Assembly (NCBI RefSeq): GCF_002811765.1
Contig: NZ_NPDR01000001.1
Span: 620,001-684,000, forward strand
DNA: 64,000 bases
Direction: 5' to 3'
Source of the DNA: Leptospira saintgironsiae
GTDB taxonomy: Bacteria; Spirochaetota; Leptospiria; Leptospirales; Leptospiraceae
Shown: positions 38,218-48,886 of the stretch, one piece after another
How the letters are laid out: each line of letters opens with the position of its first letter
Numbering within the stretch: the stretch's first letter is position 1
Position numbers and translations under genes: made by a program
The notes under the pieces: generated by a model
The model's database searches: none
Told to the model about the DNA's origin: nothing
Seen by the model: only the letters and a program-made list of their open reading frames with translations

Positions 38218-39591
38218 ATGAATTTCTTCTTTCATAGATCCCCCCTAATCCTACTTCTCACTTCCCGATATATCCGAGGATCCAGAGTCACCGGATTGCT
38301 TTCGATCAAATCCAGGATTTCGTTTATCGTCATGGCCGTCGGAGTCGCCCTTCTAATCGTTGTACTTTCTATCTTTAATGGATTCCAGAAGCAACTTAAG
38401 GAATCCTTGTGGCAGGGCGGAGAACATATTACAATTGAAAGTAGTTCCAATGGCGGAGAGATCCGAGATTACCAAAAGATCATCAAATATATACAAAACG
38501 ATCCGGATCTGAAAGACAGGATCATTTCTGTAGAAGGTGGGATCCAAAGCCACGGACTCATCCAAAGATATAACGTATTTTATCCAGTTCTAATCAAGGC
38601 AGTCGCTGTTCCAAGCGTGGATGAATTGATAGAACATAAACTTCATAACTTTCCTAGAATAGTTCATTACGATAGGGAAGAGTTAAGCCATCTGAACCGA
38701 GAAAGTTATATCATTCTGGGCAAAGAAATGGAGGATCTTTATAATTTCAGTTTGGGCAAACAACTTACTTTAGCTGTTCCAGGCGGAAGATTCTCTCTCG
38801 GAAAAGGAGTCGAAGTAAGCGTTCAGAATTTCAGAGTATCTGGATTTTTTAAAACTGGGAACTATAAGTTCGATTCCAGTTTTGTTTATATGTCCTTACC
38901 TGTTGCACAGAAATTTTTCAAAATGAAAGATTCTGTAAATCAGATCACTATCAAAGCAAAATCTTTAGATGATCTTGCGATTAGCAAACGTAAACTCTAC
39001 AGACTTTTTAATAGTTTAGAGTTTGAACAAGAAATAGATGCAGCTTCTTCTTTATCCGTTAGAACAATTGCAGAAGAACAAGAAAATCTTTTAGCAGCTC
39101 TGCAGTTAGAAAAGACGATCATCTCCATTATCGTTTTCTTATTTATTATCTTGGCAGCGCTTGGAATGGTCGCTTCCGTATATTCTTTAGTAAGAGCAAA
39201 ACGTAAGTCTATCGGAGTTTTAAAAGCACTCGGACTTCCTGCTTCCGACATTCTTCTTATCTTTACATTAAATGCAATGCTTGTGGGGATCTTAGCTTCT
39301 TTAACTGGTGGAGTTGGAGGAGTATTCTTAGCAAACTCACTCGATACAATTATAGGTTATATAGAAGAGATCATTAATCTTTTGGGACCTTCTTTCACTG
39401 GTTCGGATTGGACTCCTGTGGAATTAGTTCCTAAACGGATTTATTATTTTGATAAACTGCCTGTGGATATCAATATACCTTTTATTTTTATGGTAACTAC
39501 TGCGGCTACAATACTTTCCGGGATCGCCGGATACTTCCCCGCAAGATGGGCCGCAAGTTTGAATCCTGTCGACACCATAAGGAACGACTAA
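38218..39591 (+). CDS. LolC/LolE-type lipoprotein-releasing ABC permease
   Basis: 457 residues. One N-terminal helix (about 33-55) with the LolC/E opening [39 protein letters not shown] is followed by a large periplasmic MacB-core-like domain (about 60-290). Three C-terminal FtsX-domain helices follow (about 293-320, 345-370 and 415-440) and the family ending [18 protein letters not shown]. The complex extracts lipoproteins from the inner membrane for transfer to LolA. The next gene is the matching ATPase. A single permease gene, not separate lolC and lolE, suggests a homodimer. ATG at 38218. Confidence 0.9.
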   Translation: MNFFFHRSPLILLLTSRYIRGSRVTGLLSIKSRISFIVMAVGVALLIVVLSIFNGFQKQLKESLWQGGEHITIESSSNGGEIRDYQKIIKYIQNDPDLKDRIISVEGGIQSHGLIQRYNVFYPVLIKAVAVPSVDELIEHKLHNFPRIVHYDREELSHLNRESYIILGKEMEDLYNFSLGKQLTLAVPGGRFSLGKGVEVSVQNFRVSGFFKTGNYKFDSSFVYMSLPVAQKFFKMKDSVNQITIKAKSLDDLAISKRKLYRLFNSLEFEQEIDAASSLSVRTIAEEQENLLAALQLEKTIISIIVFLFIILAALGMVASVYSLVRAKRKSIGVLKALGLPASDILLIFTLNAMLVGILASLTGGVGGVFLANSLDTIIGYIEEIINLLGPSFTGSDWTPVELVPKRIYYFDKLPVDINIPFIFMVTTAATILSGIAGYFPARWAASLNPVDTIRND

Positions 39592-39592
39592 C

Positions 39593-40285
39593 GTGAGCAT
39601 TATTAAGATCCGGAATCTGGTTAAAAAATATCATATCCTAGAAAAGGAATTTTCCGTACTAGATGGATTGGATATGGACGTGGAAGAAGCTGAAATTTTT
39701 TCCATCGAAGGAAAATCCGGGATCGGAAAATCCACTCTTCTAAATATTCTGGGAGCAATGGACAGTTTCGATTCAGGTGAGATTGAAGTCTGCGGAATTA
39801 ATCTAAACAATCTGGATGAGAAAGGCAAAGAAAGTTTCCGTGCAGAAAAGATTGCATTTATCTTTCAACATCACCTTCTTCTTCCTGACTTTTCAGCTTT
39901 AGAGAATGTGAGCATTCCACTTTTGATCAAAGGTTATTCTACTTCTAAAGCGGAGAAGGAAGCTGCCTCCATGTTAGAGAAAGTAGGACTAAAAGAAAGG
40001 ATCCACAGCCATCCTTCTCAACTATCGGGGGGAGAAAGTGCGAGAGTTGGAGTGGCGAGAGCACTCGTCGCAGGAAAAAAACTCATACTTGCGGATGAAC
40101 CTACTGGAAATTTGGACAGAGAAAATTCTAGAAATCTGATGGGTCTCATCCAAGAATTGCAAAAGGATCTTAGATTTAGTCTAATACTTGTGACCCATGA
40201 TATGGAACTGGCAGCACTTGCTCATAAGAGAAACCAGATTTTCCAAGGAAAACTCAAACCCGCAGTGGTTCCTCAAACGGTATAA
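39593..40285 (+). CDS. lolD: LolD-type ABC transporter ATP-binding protein
   Basis: 230 residues. It has Walker A GKSGIGKS (about 43-50), signature [15 protein letters not shown], Walker [13 protein letters not shown] and the H-loop THD. The sequence belongs to the MacB/LolD/FtsE branch, and the gene starts (GTG 39593) one base after the permease stop, so it is the energy subunit of that transporter. It ends 6 nt before the zinc-finger/guanidino-kinase-like gene. Confidence 0.92.
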   Translation: MSIIKIRNLVKKYHILEKEFSVLDGLDMDVEEAEIFSIEGKSGIGKSTLLNILGAMDSFDSGEIEVCGINLNNLDEKGKESFRAEKIAFIFQHHLLLPDFSALENVSIPLLIKGYSTSKAEKEAASMLEKVGLKERIHSHPSQLSGGESARVGVARALVAGKKLILADEPTGNLDRENSRNLMGLIQELQKDLRFSLILVTHDMELAALAHKRNQIFQGKLKPAVVPQTV

Positions 40286-40291
40286 ATATTT

Positions 40292-41116
40292 ATGGATGGC
40301 TGTATTTATTGCGGCTTATCCCTTCTCGACTGGAAAAATCGGGGAAAGATAGGATGTGCTCATTGCATCCAATTTTTGGGAGAAGAATATACCAAGTTTA
40401 TTCCGATCCAGGCAGCTTCTGATTGGGAACCTCCTTCTCATTTTACTGCAATTGATACCTGGGAAAAATTCAGAAAAACAAATTGGGAAGAAGGTTTGTC
40501 CTATATAGATTCTCACAGGTTACCGTTTACATATAGGTTCCGAATCGCCAGAAATCCGAAACATTCAACTTATACCAAACGAACAGAGAAGACGGACCAG
40601 TTTCTAAACAGATTTATAGAAGAGTCTACTTCCCAGGTGGAAGATCTAAATTCAGGAAAAAAACATCCGAACTTAGAATTAAAACAAAGAATTCCCTGGA
40701 ATTCAGGGACATTAGTAATGGGAGACGAGGATCATATTCGTTGGGAATATGTGACTGATTCTCTGGTTGAGTTAAACTCTGTCCTAAAATCTGATTTTTT
40801 AACGAAATTCGAGGCGGAAGATAAGTTTGATTTTCAAAAAGGGATCGGATTCATCAATTCCTGTCCGACAAATTCTGGTTTTGGAGACAAACTTTCTGTT
40901 TCTATTCCGGCGAGACTTGCGGACTCGGGAGAGTTAAGGGATTTCAGGCTGCCTACAGACTGGGGCTTCTATCGGGAAGAATTGAAGGGCAGATTGGTTT
41001 TTTTCCGAAAAAATTTCGGCCCAAATAGAAAAAATTCCTTTTTCAATTTGGTTTCGTATTTAGCCTTACTGGTAATAAGCGGAAAAGAAGGGACAAAAGC
41101 CTCATTTGCCCCGTAA
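40292..41116 (+). CDS. Fusion of McsA-like zinc finger with shortened McsB-like kinase domain
   Basis: 274 residues. C4/C7 and C22/C25 form two CxxC knuckles like McsA. Residues 75-265 resemble the phosphagen/protein-arginine kinase domain of McsB: RFRIARN (82-88), DEDHIR (145-150, compare NEEDHIR) and SCPTNSGFG (190-198, compare SCPTNVGTG with the reactive Cys), then a strand aligned with RASVM in which the ATP-binding Arg is K200. The C-terminal motif around the second catalytic acidic residue (YGEGSE) reads YREELKG, and the C-terminal McsB regulatory domain is absent. It may be a reduced arginine kinase or a pseudokinase adaptor. It sits just upstream of clpC, as mcsA-mcsB do in Firmicutes. 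Confidence 0.75.
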   Translation: MDGCIYCGLSLLDWKNRGKIGCAHCIQFLGEEYTKFIPIQAASDWEPPSHFTAIDTWEKFRKTNWEEGLSYIDSHRLPFTYRFRIARNPKHSTYTKRTEKTDQFLNRFIEESTSQVEDLNSGKKHPNLELKQRIPWNSGTLVMGDEDHIRWEYVTDSLVELNSVLKSDFLTKFEAEDKFDFQKGIGFINSCPTNSGFGDKLSVSIPARLADSGELRDFRLPTDWGFYREELKGRLVFFRKNFGPNRKNSFFNLVSYLALLVISGKEGTKASFAP

Positions 41117-41230
41117 TCCTTTTTGGTTAACTAGTCCGATATATTCTTTAAGGGAGATTCCGGCTCCCAGTTGGAAATTGGATGCGAATACAGTCTAACC
41201 TACAGAACCCATCAGGAAGGGCGTGCAATT

Positions 41231-43771
41231 ATGTTGGAATTTACTAAAAGAGCAAAACGAGTAATCAACGAGATCGCGCAAGACGAAGCAAAACGTCTTG
41301 GTAGCGAATTTATCGGCCCTGAACATATCTTACTAGGATTGTTAAAGGAAGAAGATTCGGTCGCGATAAAAATACTGAATAACCTGAACATCAACCTGAA
41401 CGAACTTCGTAAAGAAGTAGAGCGCAGGACCAGGGAGAACTCCGGCACATTGTTGATGGACATGGCCCAAGGACAGGATCGATACCAAAAAATTATCGAA
41501 CTCTCTAAGGAAGAAGCCAAACGTCTTAAACACAACTATGTTGGAACTGAACATATTCTTCTAGCATTATTGCGAGATAATAATAATATCGCAGGCGGAG
41601 CGTTATACTCCTTTAGCGTGAATTATAATGTGATCAAAGGAGAGATCTTACGTCTATTAGGCGCTCCTCCTACAAGCACAGTTGGAGTATCCAGCCAGCC
41701 AACTGCTCAACCTGGAACTCCTCGCGCTGAAAAAACTAAAACTCCTATCTTGGATGAGTTCGCAAGAGATCTTACTCAATTAGCTAGAGATAAAAAACTG
41801 GATCCAGTTGTAGGAAGATCTAACGAGATCCAAAGGGTGATCCAAATCCTTTCTCGTAAAACTAAGAACAACCCAGTATTAGTTGGAGAGTCCGGAGTTG
41901 GTAAAACAGCAATTGTAGAGGGTCTCGCACTTGCAATAGTAGAGAAGAATGTTCCGGATCTTCTATTCGATAAACGTGTACTTTCCTTGGATCTGGCAAG
42001 CCTGATCGCAGGAACCAAGTATCGCGGAGAATTCGAAGAAAGATTAAAGAAGATCATGAAAGAAATTTCTTCTTCTAATAATATCATCATATTTATCGAC
42101 GAGTTGCATACTCTGATTGGAGCGGGAGCAGCAGAAGGAGCGGTAGACGCCGCAAATATCCTGAAACCTGCGCTTGCAAGAGGTGAGCTGCAATGTATCG
42201 GAGCTACTACCAGCACAGAATACCGCAAGTATATCGAGCGTGATTCTGCATTGGAAAGAAGGTTCCAAGTAGTAAAAGTTGCAGAACCTTCTGTAGACGA
42301 TGCTATCCAAATCCTTACTGGACTCAAAAAAGCATACGAAGCTCACCACAAGGTGCGTTATTCCGAAAGAGCTTTGGACCAGGCAGTTAGATTATCTCAT
42401 AGATATATCAATGATAGATATCTACCTGACAAGGCGATCGACATCATCGACGAAGCGGGTGCAAAAGCAAGACTTGCAAATTGCGCTCGTCCTCAAGCAG
42501 TAAAAGACTTAGAAGAAGAGATCAAATCACTTTCTCAAAAGAAAGAAGATCTAGTTCGTTCTCAAGAGTATGAAAAAGCTGCTGGAGTTCGCGACGAAGT
42601 AAATCGTAAGAAACAAGTTCTGGAAGAAAAGATCAGATCTTGGCAGGAGAAACTGGATGATTTCGCAGTTTCTATCGACGAAGACGATATTCTTTCCGTA
42701 GTTTCCCAATGGACCGGTATTCCATTACAAAGAATGGAAGAGAACGAGTCTGCAAGACTACTTCGTTTGGAAGAAGAGCTTAAACTTAGAGTTGTCGGTC
42801 AGGACGAAGCGATCCAAAAAATTGCAAAATCCGTTCGTAGAGCAAGAACAGGCTTCAAGGCGGAACGCAGACCTACTGGATCCTTTATCTTCCTCGGACC
42901 TACTGGTGTGGGTAAAACCGAGCTTGCTAAAGCGCTGGCTGAGTTCTTATTCGGAGACCAAGATGCTATGCTTCGCGTGGACATGTCCGAGTATATGGAA
43001 CCGCATGCAGTCAGTAGATTGATCGGTGCTCCTCCAGGTTATGTTGGTTACGATGATGGCGGACAATTGACTGAGTTCGTTCGTAAAAAACCGTACTCAA
43101 TCATCTTGTTGGATGAGATTGAAAAAGCTCATCATGATATTTTCAACGTTCTTCTCCAAGTAATGGAAGAAGGTAACCTGACTGATACTAAAGGTCGTAA
43201 GGTAAACTTCAGGGACGCGATCATCATCATGACTTCTAACATCGGTGCTAAGGAAATTTCGAGCAGTGTAAGACTCGGATTCGAGGACCGTTCCGGAGAA
43301 GAGGATAAATACAAGTCCGACCAAGCTCGTGAGCAGTTGAAAAAACATTTCAACCCAGAGTTCTTGAACAGGGTGGACGAGGTTGTTTACTTCAAACCTC
43401 TCAAAAAAGAAGAGCTTATGGCGATTATGGATATCATGATCAGAGACACCAATAAGAGATTATTGGATAAGAAGATCAAGATAGACCTGACTCAAGAAGC
43501 GAAGGATCACTTCATGGATATCGGCTACGACGAGAAGTTCGGAGCACGTCCATTACGTAGAGTATTCCAACGCGAGTTAGAAGATTATATGGCAGTCCAA
43601 ACCTTGAAAGGCGCTTACAAAGAGCCTACTAAGATCACAGTTGCTTTCAAAGAGGGTAAACTGGACTTCTTAGAAGAAGTTTGGACAGATTATAAACCTG
43701 CAGATCAAGGTTCCGACGGAGGAAGTTCTCCGAACAATCCGGAGCGTTCCGAAGAACCTGCGCTAGTGTAA
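41231..43771 (+). CDS. clpC: ATP-dependent Clp protease ATPase subunit ClpC
   Basis: 846 residues from ATG 41231 ([12 protein letters not shown]), with AGGAAGGG upstream; an upstream in-frame TTG is rejected because ClpC N-domains begin here. Two Clp_N repeats (about 5-145), AAA1 with Walker A GESGVGKT, a UVR-type middle domain (about 415-475, [20 protein letters not shown]) and AAA2 with GPTGVGKT are all present, ending in a disordered acidic tail. The UVR middle domain distinguishes ClpC from ClpB and is the site where McsB-type adaptors act. The unfoldase feeds ClpP, which is not in the window. Confidence 0.96.
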   Translation: MLEFTKRAKRVINEIAQDEAKRLGSEFIGPEHILLGLLKEEDSVAIKILNNLNINLNELRKEVERRTRENSGTLLMDMAQGQDRYQKIIELSKEEAKRLKHNYVGTEHILLALLRDNNNIAGGALYSFSVNYNVIKGEILRLLGAPPTSTVGVSSQPTAQPGTPRAEKTKTPILDEFARDLTQLARDKKLDPVVGRSNEIQRVIQILSRKTKNNPVLVGESGVGKTAIVEGLALAIVEKNVPDLLFDKRVLSLDLASLIAGTKYRGEFEERLKKIMKEISSSNNIIIFIDELHTLIGAGAAEGAVDAANILKPALARGELQCIGATTSTEYRKYIERDSALERRFQVVKVAEPSVDDAIQILTGLKKAYEAHHKVRYSERALDQAVRLSHRYINDRYLPDKAIDIIDEAGAKARLANCARPQAVKDLEEEIKSLSQKKEDLVRSQEYEKAAGVRDEVNRKKQVLEEKIRSWQEKLDDFAVSIDEDDILSVVSQWTGIPLQRMEENESARLLRLEEELKLRVVGQDEAIQKIAKSVRRARTGFKAERRPTGSFIFLGPTGVGKTELAKALAEFLFGDQDAMLRVDMSEYMEPHAVSRLIGAPPGYVGYDDGGQLTEFVRKKPYSIILLDEIEKAHHDIFNVLLQVMEEGNLTDTKGRKVNFRDAIIIMTSNIGAKEISSSVRLGFEDRSGEEDKYKSDQAREQLKKHFNPEFLNRVDEVVYFKPLKKEELMAIMDIMIRDTNKRLLDKKIKIDLTQEAKDHFMDIGYDEKFGARPLRRVFQRELEDYMAVQTLKGAYKEPTKITVAFKEGKLDFLEEVWTDYKPADQGSDGGSSPNNPERSEEPALV

Positions 43772-43780
43772 CAGATCTTT

Positions 43781-43812
43781 GCCCCCTGAACGGAAACGAA
43801 AAGGGGGCTTTT
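43781..43812 (+). terminator. Terminator after clpC
   Basis: GCCCCCT (43781-43787) pairs with AGGGGGC (43802-43808) around a 14-base loop, followed by TTTT. The T-run is short, but the location 10 nt after the clpC stop fits a rho-independent terminator. Confidence 0.7.
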
Positions 43813-43846
43813 GATCTAAAAAGGGAGACTTTATTGGAGAGGTTCT

Positions 43847-44272
43847 ATGCCGTACCTGCTTCCCATTATATTTGTGCTCCTTTACCTTTTAGTCCGTAAG
43901 GTATGGTTTCACTTACGTAAGATCAGAACCGTAGCTGGGATCGAAAAAATTTCCCTATGTGTTTTCCAGCCTGATTTATTTCTTCCCGAGGTACGCGTCC
44001 TCTACAAATACTACTTCCAAGGCGGGGTCTACTTCGGATCCGGTTATATGCTGTTGACTGATTTCCTCGATCAAGAGGAATACGAGATCTACAGAAACTT
44101 GGACGGTTTGCCTGTTTTGGAAACCGGGGATTTTCAGATCGTATCTGAGGAAAGAATAGAACATTTCCTTTCTATACGATATCCGAGTATAATCGTTTTC
44201 ATCGACCCGGTGGAGCCATTTCATTCCTCAATTGATTGTCTAAATACAAAATCAATGGGGGTCCCCACCTAA
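43847..44272 (+). CDS. Hypothetical membrane-anchored protein (141 aa)
   Basis: An N-terminal membrane helix (residues 1-15, [15 protein letters not shown]) precedes a soluble domain containing an aromatic-rich beta region ([26 protein letters not shown]) and an Ile/Glu-rich C-terminal part ([20 protein letters not shown]). The family is not recognised. ATG 43847 has GGAGAGG upstream. It follows the clpC terminator and may be co-transcribed with the TPR gene 33 nt downstream. Confidence 0.6.
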   Translation: MPYLLPIIFVLLYLLVRKVWFHLRKIRTVAGIEKISLCVFQPDLFLPEVRVLYKYYFQGGVYFGSGYMLLTDFLDQEEYEIYRNLDGLPVLETGDFQIVSEERIEHFLSIRYPSIIVFIDPVEPFHSSIDCLNTKSMGVPT

Positions 44273-44305
44273 AAATTATTCCCGCCAATAAAAAGTGACC
44301 AAAAG

Positions 44306-45094
44306 ATGCACAAAGGAAAAATACTCCTACTTACACTGATACTATTTGTTTTTTCCGCGGGGAATACTTTCGCTCAAAGCGAACCGGATTATCAAACAGC
44401 ATTAGCGGAATTCCAAAAAGGAAATTCAGAAAAAGCCCTAGAGATTATTCGTGTACTTCACGAACAAGGAAAAAGATCCTACGATACTCATTACTTAGCA
44501 GCTTTCTGTCATTATAATGCAGGAAGAAATAAATCCGCTGCTACTCATTGGTCCGAAGCATTAAAACTAAAACCTGGAGATCCTGCTGTAAGTGTGGATT
44601 TTGCCAGATATCTGATCCAAGCAGGTAGGAATCCCGACGCATTAGAGATCATTTATAATTCTTACCAAACTAATCCTAAAAACAGAGAAGTAAGATTATT
44701 ATACGCAACTGCTCTATTATATAATAATAAAGCTCGAGAAGCACTATACATCATAGAAAAACTAAAAGCAGAAGATGGAAACGATTACCGTCCTCTCGTT
44801 TTAGAAGCTCAGGTATATTTCTACTTAGGAAGTGCAGAAAAAGCAGAAGTCAGTTTGAAATGGGCTCAGTCTTTAGTTCCTAATAATCCGAATGTATTGA
44901 ATAACCTTGGGTTAGTTTACGAAAAAGCAGGAAACCAAGAAGCAAAAAGAGGGAATATTAAAAAGGCCCTCGAACAATTAAGAAATGCTAAAGAACAATT
45001 GGATTCTGCACTTAAGTTAAAACCTGACGACGAAAAAATAAAAGGTAATATCAGAAGAATTGAGGCAAGGATCAATGCCCTTTCCGCCGGCTGA
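44306..45094 (+). CDS. Secreted TPR protein
   Basis: 262 residues. A signal peptide covers 1-24 (ending AGNTFAQ), followed by at least five tetratricopeptide repeats with typical helix pairs (for example [57 protein letters not shown]). TPR arrays hold partner proteins; here the location is periplasmic. Its last 20 nt overlap the mtaB start, so the two genes are translationally coupled despite unrelated roles. Confidence 0.8.
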   Translation: MHKGKILLLTLILFVFSAGNTFAQSEPDYQTALAEFQKGNSEKALEIIRVLHEQGKRSYDTHYLAAFCHYNAGRNKSAATHWSEALKLKPGDPAVSVDFARYLIQAGRNPDALEIIYNSYQTNPKNREVRLLYATALLYNNKAREALYIIEKLKAEDGNDYRPLVLEAQVYFYLGSAEKAEVSLKWAQSLVPNNPNVLNNLGLVYEKAGNQEAKRGNIKKALEQLRNAKEQLDSALKLKPDDEKIKGNIRRIEARINALSAG

Positions 45095-46394
45095 AAAAAA
45101 GGTATTATTTCATACCTTAGGTTGTAGGCTCAATTTTTTTGAGTCGGATGGTTTATTCTCTTCTTTGAGTAAACACGGATACTCCGTGGCCGCTGGGGAA
45201 GATATTCCAGACGTGGTGGTGGTCAATACATGTACCGTCACAAACAAAGCAGATTCAAGAAATCGTAATATTATTCGAAATGCGATCAAAAGATATCCAG
45301 GCGCTCAAGTTTGGGTCACAGGTTGTTACGCACAAACTGATAAAGAATCTATAGAGTCCATTCCTGGTATCGCAGGTGTTATCGGTAATGAAAACAAATC
45401 CGATCTACCTAGATTGATCTTAGAAAAAGAAGGCTCAGATTTTTCTCATATCCAAACTGTTTCGGATAGATTTGCATATTCTGATGTTCTACCAAATGGA
45501 CATACCAGAGCTTATCTTAAGATCCAAGATGGTTGTGATCGCCAATGTTCTTATTGTAAAATCCCTCAAGCAAGAGGCAAGGGTGTTTCCCGAAACTGGA
45601 CGGATGTACTAGATCAGGTTTCCTTTTTACAAGACAATGGAGTAGGAGAGATCATACTTACGGGTGTGAATCTTGGCTGGTATAGAGATGGAGAAGGTAG
45701 AAAAGCATTTCCTAAAATGCTGGAAGCCATCCTAAATAAGTTAGAATATTCCAGACTTAGACTTTCTTCGATCGAACCACCTGATGTTGGTGTGGAACTT
45801 GCGGAACTTCTTACTCATCCTAGATTTACTCCATTCTTACATGTTCCTTTACAAAGTGGAAGTAAAGAGATCTTAAAAAGAATGAAACGTAGTTATAATC
45901 CTGAAACTTTCCGCAAAAGAATAGAACTCGCTAAATCCAAAGTTCCGGATCTGTTCTTAGGAACCGATGTGATCGTAGGCTTCCCTGGCGAAACGGAAGA
46001 AGATTTTAAAGATTCAATATCTATCTTAGAAGAATTAGGTTTTTCTAAAATACATGCTTTTCCTTTCTCTGTTAGAAAAAATACTTCTGCGGAGCAATTT
46101 CCAGAAACAGTTTCCAAAGAAACTAAAAAGGAAAGAGTTCATTCTCTTATGGATCTTTCTCAAAAACTGCATCGTAAATATGCAGAAAGCCAATTCTCTA
46201 AAAAGAGAGAGGCTGTTTTGGAAAACGGCGGGATCGCAGTTACTGATAATTATCTAAAAGCAGTAATTCCCGAAAACGATCTGAAAAGTTTAAGCCCAGG
46301 ACAATTTTTGACTGTAGAGATCGGAGAATATATCCCCGATGCCAAAGACAAAGAAGGTAAGGTCTCTGCAAGAATCCTTGCTGCGATCGGCTAA
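45075..46394 (+). CDS. mtaB: tRNA t6A methylthiotransferase, MtaB type
   Basis: 439 residues from ATG 45075 (MPFPPAEKK). An N-terminal UPF0004 domain with [12 protein letters not shown] and further Cys ([22 protein letters not shown]) binds the auxiliary 4Fe-4S cluster. The radical SAM core has [11 protein letters not shown] (CxxxCxxC), and a TRAM-like tail occupies the last 60 residues. MtaB-type enzymes convert t6A37 to ms2t6A37 in tRNAs reading ANN codons. MiaB and RimO are less likely because the LGC-N-ES opening and the length match MtaB. It ends convergently, overlapping the methyltransferase gene by 4 nt. Confidence 0.9.
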   Translation: MPFPPAEKKVLFHTLGCRLNFFESDGLFSSLSKHGYSVAAGEDIPDVVVVNTCTVTNKADSRNRNIIRNAIKRYPGAQVWVTGCYAQTDKESIESIPGIAGVIGNENKSDLPRLILEKEGSDFSHIQTVSDRFAYSDVLPNGHTRAYLKIQDGCDRQCSYCKIPQARGKGVSRNWTDVLDQVSFLQDNGVGEIILTGVNLGWYRDGEGRKAFPKMLEAILNKLEYSRLRLSSIEPPDVGVELAELLTHPRFTPFLHVPLQSGSKEILKRMKRSYNPETFRKRIELAKSKVPDLFLGTDVIVGFPGETEEDFKDSISILEELGFSKIHAFPFSVRKNTSAEQFPETVSKETKKERVHSLMDLSQKLHRKYAESQFSKKREAVLENGGIAVTDNYLKAVIPENDLKSLSPGQFLTVEIGEYIPDAKDKEGKVSARILAAIG

Positions 46395-47053
46395 GATCTG
46401 ATCAATTCTTCGGAATAAGTTTCTTCTTCTCTTAGATCGTAATAACCATATTCGAATTCAGGACCGGATTGGATCTCTAAACCGTATACATTCTCACTTA
46501 TACGAACAGTTTTAACAATTTCTAATTTATATTGTTCTGCTAAGAACTTCATTTTATCTAAAGAGATCTTGTCATTGATCTTTGGGCCGACTGGATACTC
46601 GTTTTTGACCCAGTCTAGAACGATTAATTTGCCACCCTTCTTCATAGAACGAACTAGGCCGTCCATTGCTTGGCCAGGGTCAGCAAAAGTCGAAAGTACT
46701 AAAGAAGCAAAAACTACCTCAGGGACAGGGATCCATTCCGGCAATAGAGGACGATCCGCTTTTTCCATATAAAATGGTGTAAATCTCTGGATATCTTCTC
46801 GGTTTTTCCAATGTAATACTTCGTCCAAGAAGTCTTGGTTACATTCTGCGCCCCAGACCCAACCTTCTTTATGGATAGATTTCAGAAGAGTTTCCGTCCA
46901 GAAACCCAGGCCCATCCCGAAATCTACGATATTCTGCACATCCTTCAGGGAAAAATGTTTCAAAACGGTTTCCGGAGGGGTAAGCTCACGTCTCTTACTA
47001 GAGAGGAGGAAATTCTGATATTCTGGGTCGTAATAATATTCTATATCGATCAT
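46391..47053 (-). CDS. Class I SAM-dependent methyltransferase
   Basis: 220 residues. Motif I is [15 protein letters not shown] (about 38-52), followed by the acidic end of strand 2 (GAECNQDF) and a post-I motif, with a [13 protein letters not shown] segment similar to UbiE/Coq5 or arsenite-methyltransferase-like enzymes. The substrate is unknown. ATG at 47053. It overlaps the convergent mtaB 3' end by 4 nt. Confidence 0.85.
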   Translation of the reverse strand: MIDIEYYYDPEYQNFLLSSKRRELTPPETVLKHFSLKDVQNIVDFGMGLGFWTETLLKSIHKEGWVWGAECNQDFLDEVLHWKNREDIQRFTPFYMEKADRPLLPEWIPVPEVVFASLVLSTFADPGQAMDGLVRSMKKGGKLIVLDWVKNEYPVGPKINDKISLDKMKFLAEQYKLEIVKTVRISENVYGLEIQSGPEFEYGYYDLREEETYSEELIRS

Positions 47054-47230
47054 TTATATGCCGGAAGTCGTATTATGTCTTATGAATGCTTTCATTAGTC
47101 AAGATCAAACTGAAAGGATAAGTTTCCGTATCTTGTGCATTTTATATTATTTTCCCCACATTCTGCTAAAAACCGAAGTAAAAATTTGCATTGTAGCAAC
47201 CGATAATCTAATTCGGAACCTTATTTCCAG

Positions 47231-48886
47231 ATGAAAATTCGACTCAGGATCCTATCTATATTCTTCCTAATGGCATTGGGAAATTCTATCTATGCCCAGG
47301 ATACCTTTCGTCTGGACAATGATAACGCAAGTGTCGCAAATTCTATCAATGTAGAAGTCCTTAAAGATGGCCGATCCGTTCGTATCTCTTGGGAAGCTCC
47401 TAGAGAGACAGGAGAGATCATCGTAGCTCGATCTTCTTCTATCATAGATAATCCTGAAAAATGTTATATCTCTGATTCTTTAGGAAAATTTCCGAGCGGT
47501 GTAGCTAACGGCGTGAATCAGATCTACGATTATAATCTTAAACCTGGAACTTATTATTACGCAGTTGTATTAGCAAATCATGTAAGGAAGAAGGATGCAA
47601 GATTAGTAGCGAATCGTAATTATACTACGATCCCGATTGTGATAGAAAACAATCCGCCGCCTCAAACAAATTATCCTCCATCCAATACTCAGAATAATTA
47701 TCCTCCTTCTACAAATACAAATCAACCTCCGCCTGAAGAGCAGAAGTATCTTTCTGATAATGCGAGAGTGACTGATATTTCTGTAAAAAGAGAAGGTCAG
47801 TTCTTGCGTGTTTCTTGGGAGCCTTATCCGAAAGGGATCCAAGGTGAGACCATCTATACTATTTATAAATCTGCAGAGCCAATGTCTAGTATGACATTGA
47901 TGAGAAAAGCGGAGAAGTTAGCAGAAGTTTCTCATCCAGAAAATACTTTCTTGGATCAGGATCTGACCAAGTCTCAAACTCTTTATTATGGTGTTTCAGT
48001 AAAACAAGGTCTGAAAGAAGTTTTACCTTTGGTTCAGAACCAATCTTTCATTCGTCAGTTTTATGTTTATGATCAGGATAAAAGAAAACCTCCTAAAGAA
48101 GATGATGTAGTTACTAATCCTCAATTTGCGTACGATGAAATGCATGTTAAGGATTTAAAGGCGAGCATCGTTGATGGAGGAGTACGTTTAGATTGGAAAG
48201 CTCCTGATCGCGCAGATGAAAATACTGTTTATGCAATTTACCAAGCAGGCAAACCATTGTCTGGTGGAGTTTCTACTTTCTTAGGCGGTAATGTTAGAAA
48301 ATTGGGAGAAGTTTCTCATCCTGATACAAACGTTATGGTTAAGATGAAGCCATACTCTGGGACAATGTATTTTGGTATTACGGTCAAACGAGGAGATCTA
48401 GAAGATTTCACTCTGACTCAAGATCAGTCTTATGTGGCAATTGGCGGCCCAGGTGCTACTGATAATAATACACAAACCGCAGATAATAATAACGATAAGC
48501 CTAAGAAAGAAGAGCCAAAAGAAGAAGATAACAGTCCTCAGGATAATCAGCAGAACAACCAAAATGTCCAAAATAACGAGAAACAACCTTTAATCGTTGA
48601 GCAAGAAGAGCCTAGCGATGAAGAAATAGACCGCGTATTAAAATCAACGTATTGGAAAAACGAATACGGAGAAGCAGTAAAACAGTTGGCTGCTTATGCT
48701 AGTTCAAACGATATCGATATAAGAGGAAAGGCCAAGTTTTTCCTTGGGATGTCTTTTTATAAAAAGGGCGAATATAACAAAGCTCTAAAGTTCTTCGTAC
48801 AAAAAGAAACAAAGAACTATAATCCGGAACGAACCGAGTTCTGGACCAAACAATGTCTGGCCCGGATCGGCGGAGGAAGAAGATGA
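47231..48886 (+). CDS. Secreted protein with fibronectin-III-like repeats and TPR tail
   Basis: 551 residues. The signal peptide ends near residue 22 (NSIYA-Q). Three similar units of about 120 residues (about 30-130, 180-275 and 310-400) share RISWEAP/RVSWEPY/RLDWKAP strands and a YYYAVV/YYGVSV/YFGITV strand, marks of FN3-like beta sandwiches. A disordered Asn/Gln/Lys/Glu-rich linker (410-460) leads to a C-terminal helical pair with one TPR-like repeat (KFFLGMSFYKKGEYNKALKFF). Secreted repeat proteins of this kind are often surface or periplasmic scaffolds. Its ATGA stop/start overlaps the next TPR gene. Confidence 0.75.
   Translation: MKIRLRILSIFFLMALGNSIYAQDTFRLDNDNASVANSINVEVLKDGRSVRISWEAPRETGEIIVARSSSIIDNPEKCYISDSLGKFPSGVANGVNQIYDYNLKPGTYYYAVVLANHVRKKDARLVANRNYTTIPIVIENNPPPQTNYPPSNTQNNYPPSTNTNQPPPEEQKYLSDNARVTDISVKREGQFLRVSWEPYPKGIQGETIYTIYKSAEPMSSMTLMRKAEKLAEVSHPENTFLDQDLTKSQTLYYGVSVKQGLKEVLPLVQNQSFIRQFYVYDQDKRKPPKEDDVVTNPQFAYDEMHVKDLKASIVDGGVRLDWKAPDRADENTVYAIYQAGKPLSGGVSTFLGGNVRKLGEVSHPDTNVMVKMKPYSGTMYFGITVKRGDLEDFTLTQDQSYVAIGGPGATDNNTQTADNNNDKPKKEEPKEEDNSPQDNQQNNQNVQNNEKQPLIVEQEEPSDEEIDRVLKSTYWKNEYGEAVKQLAAYASSNDIDIRGKAKFFLGMSFYKKGEYNKALKFFVQKETKNYNPERTEFWTKQCLARIGGGRR

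Noticed and set aside
41171..41230. Upstream in-frame extension of clpC
   Set aside because: ClpC proteins begin at the MLEFTKRA motif; the ATG at 41231 has a better ribosome site.
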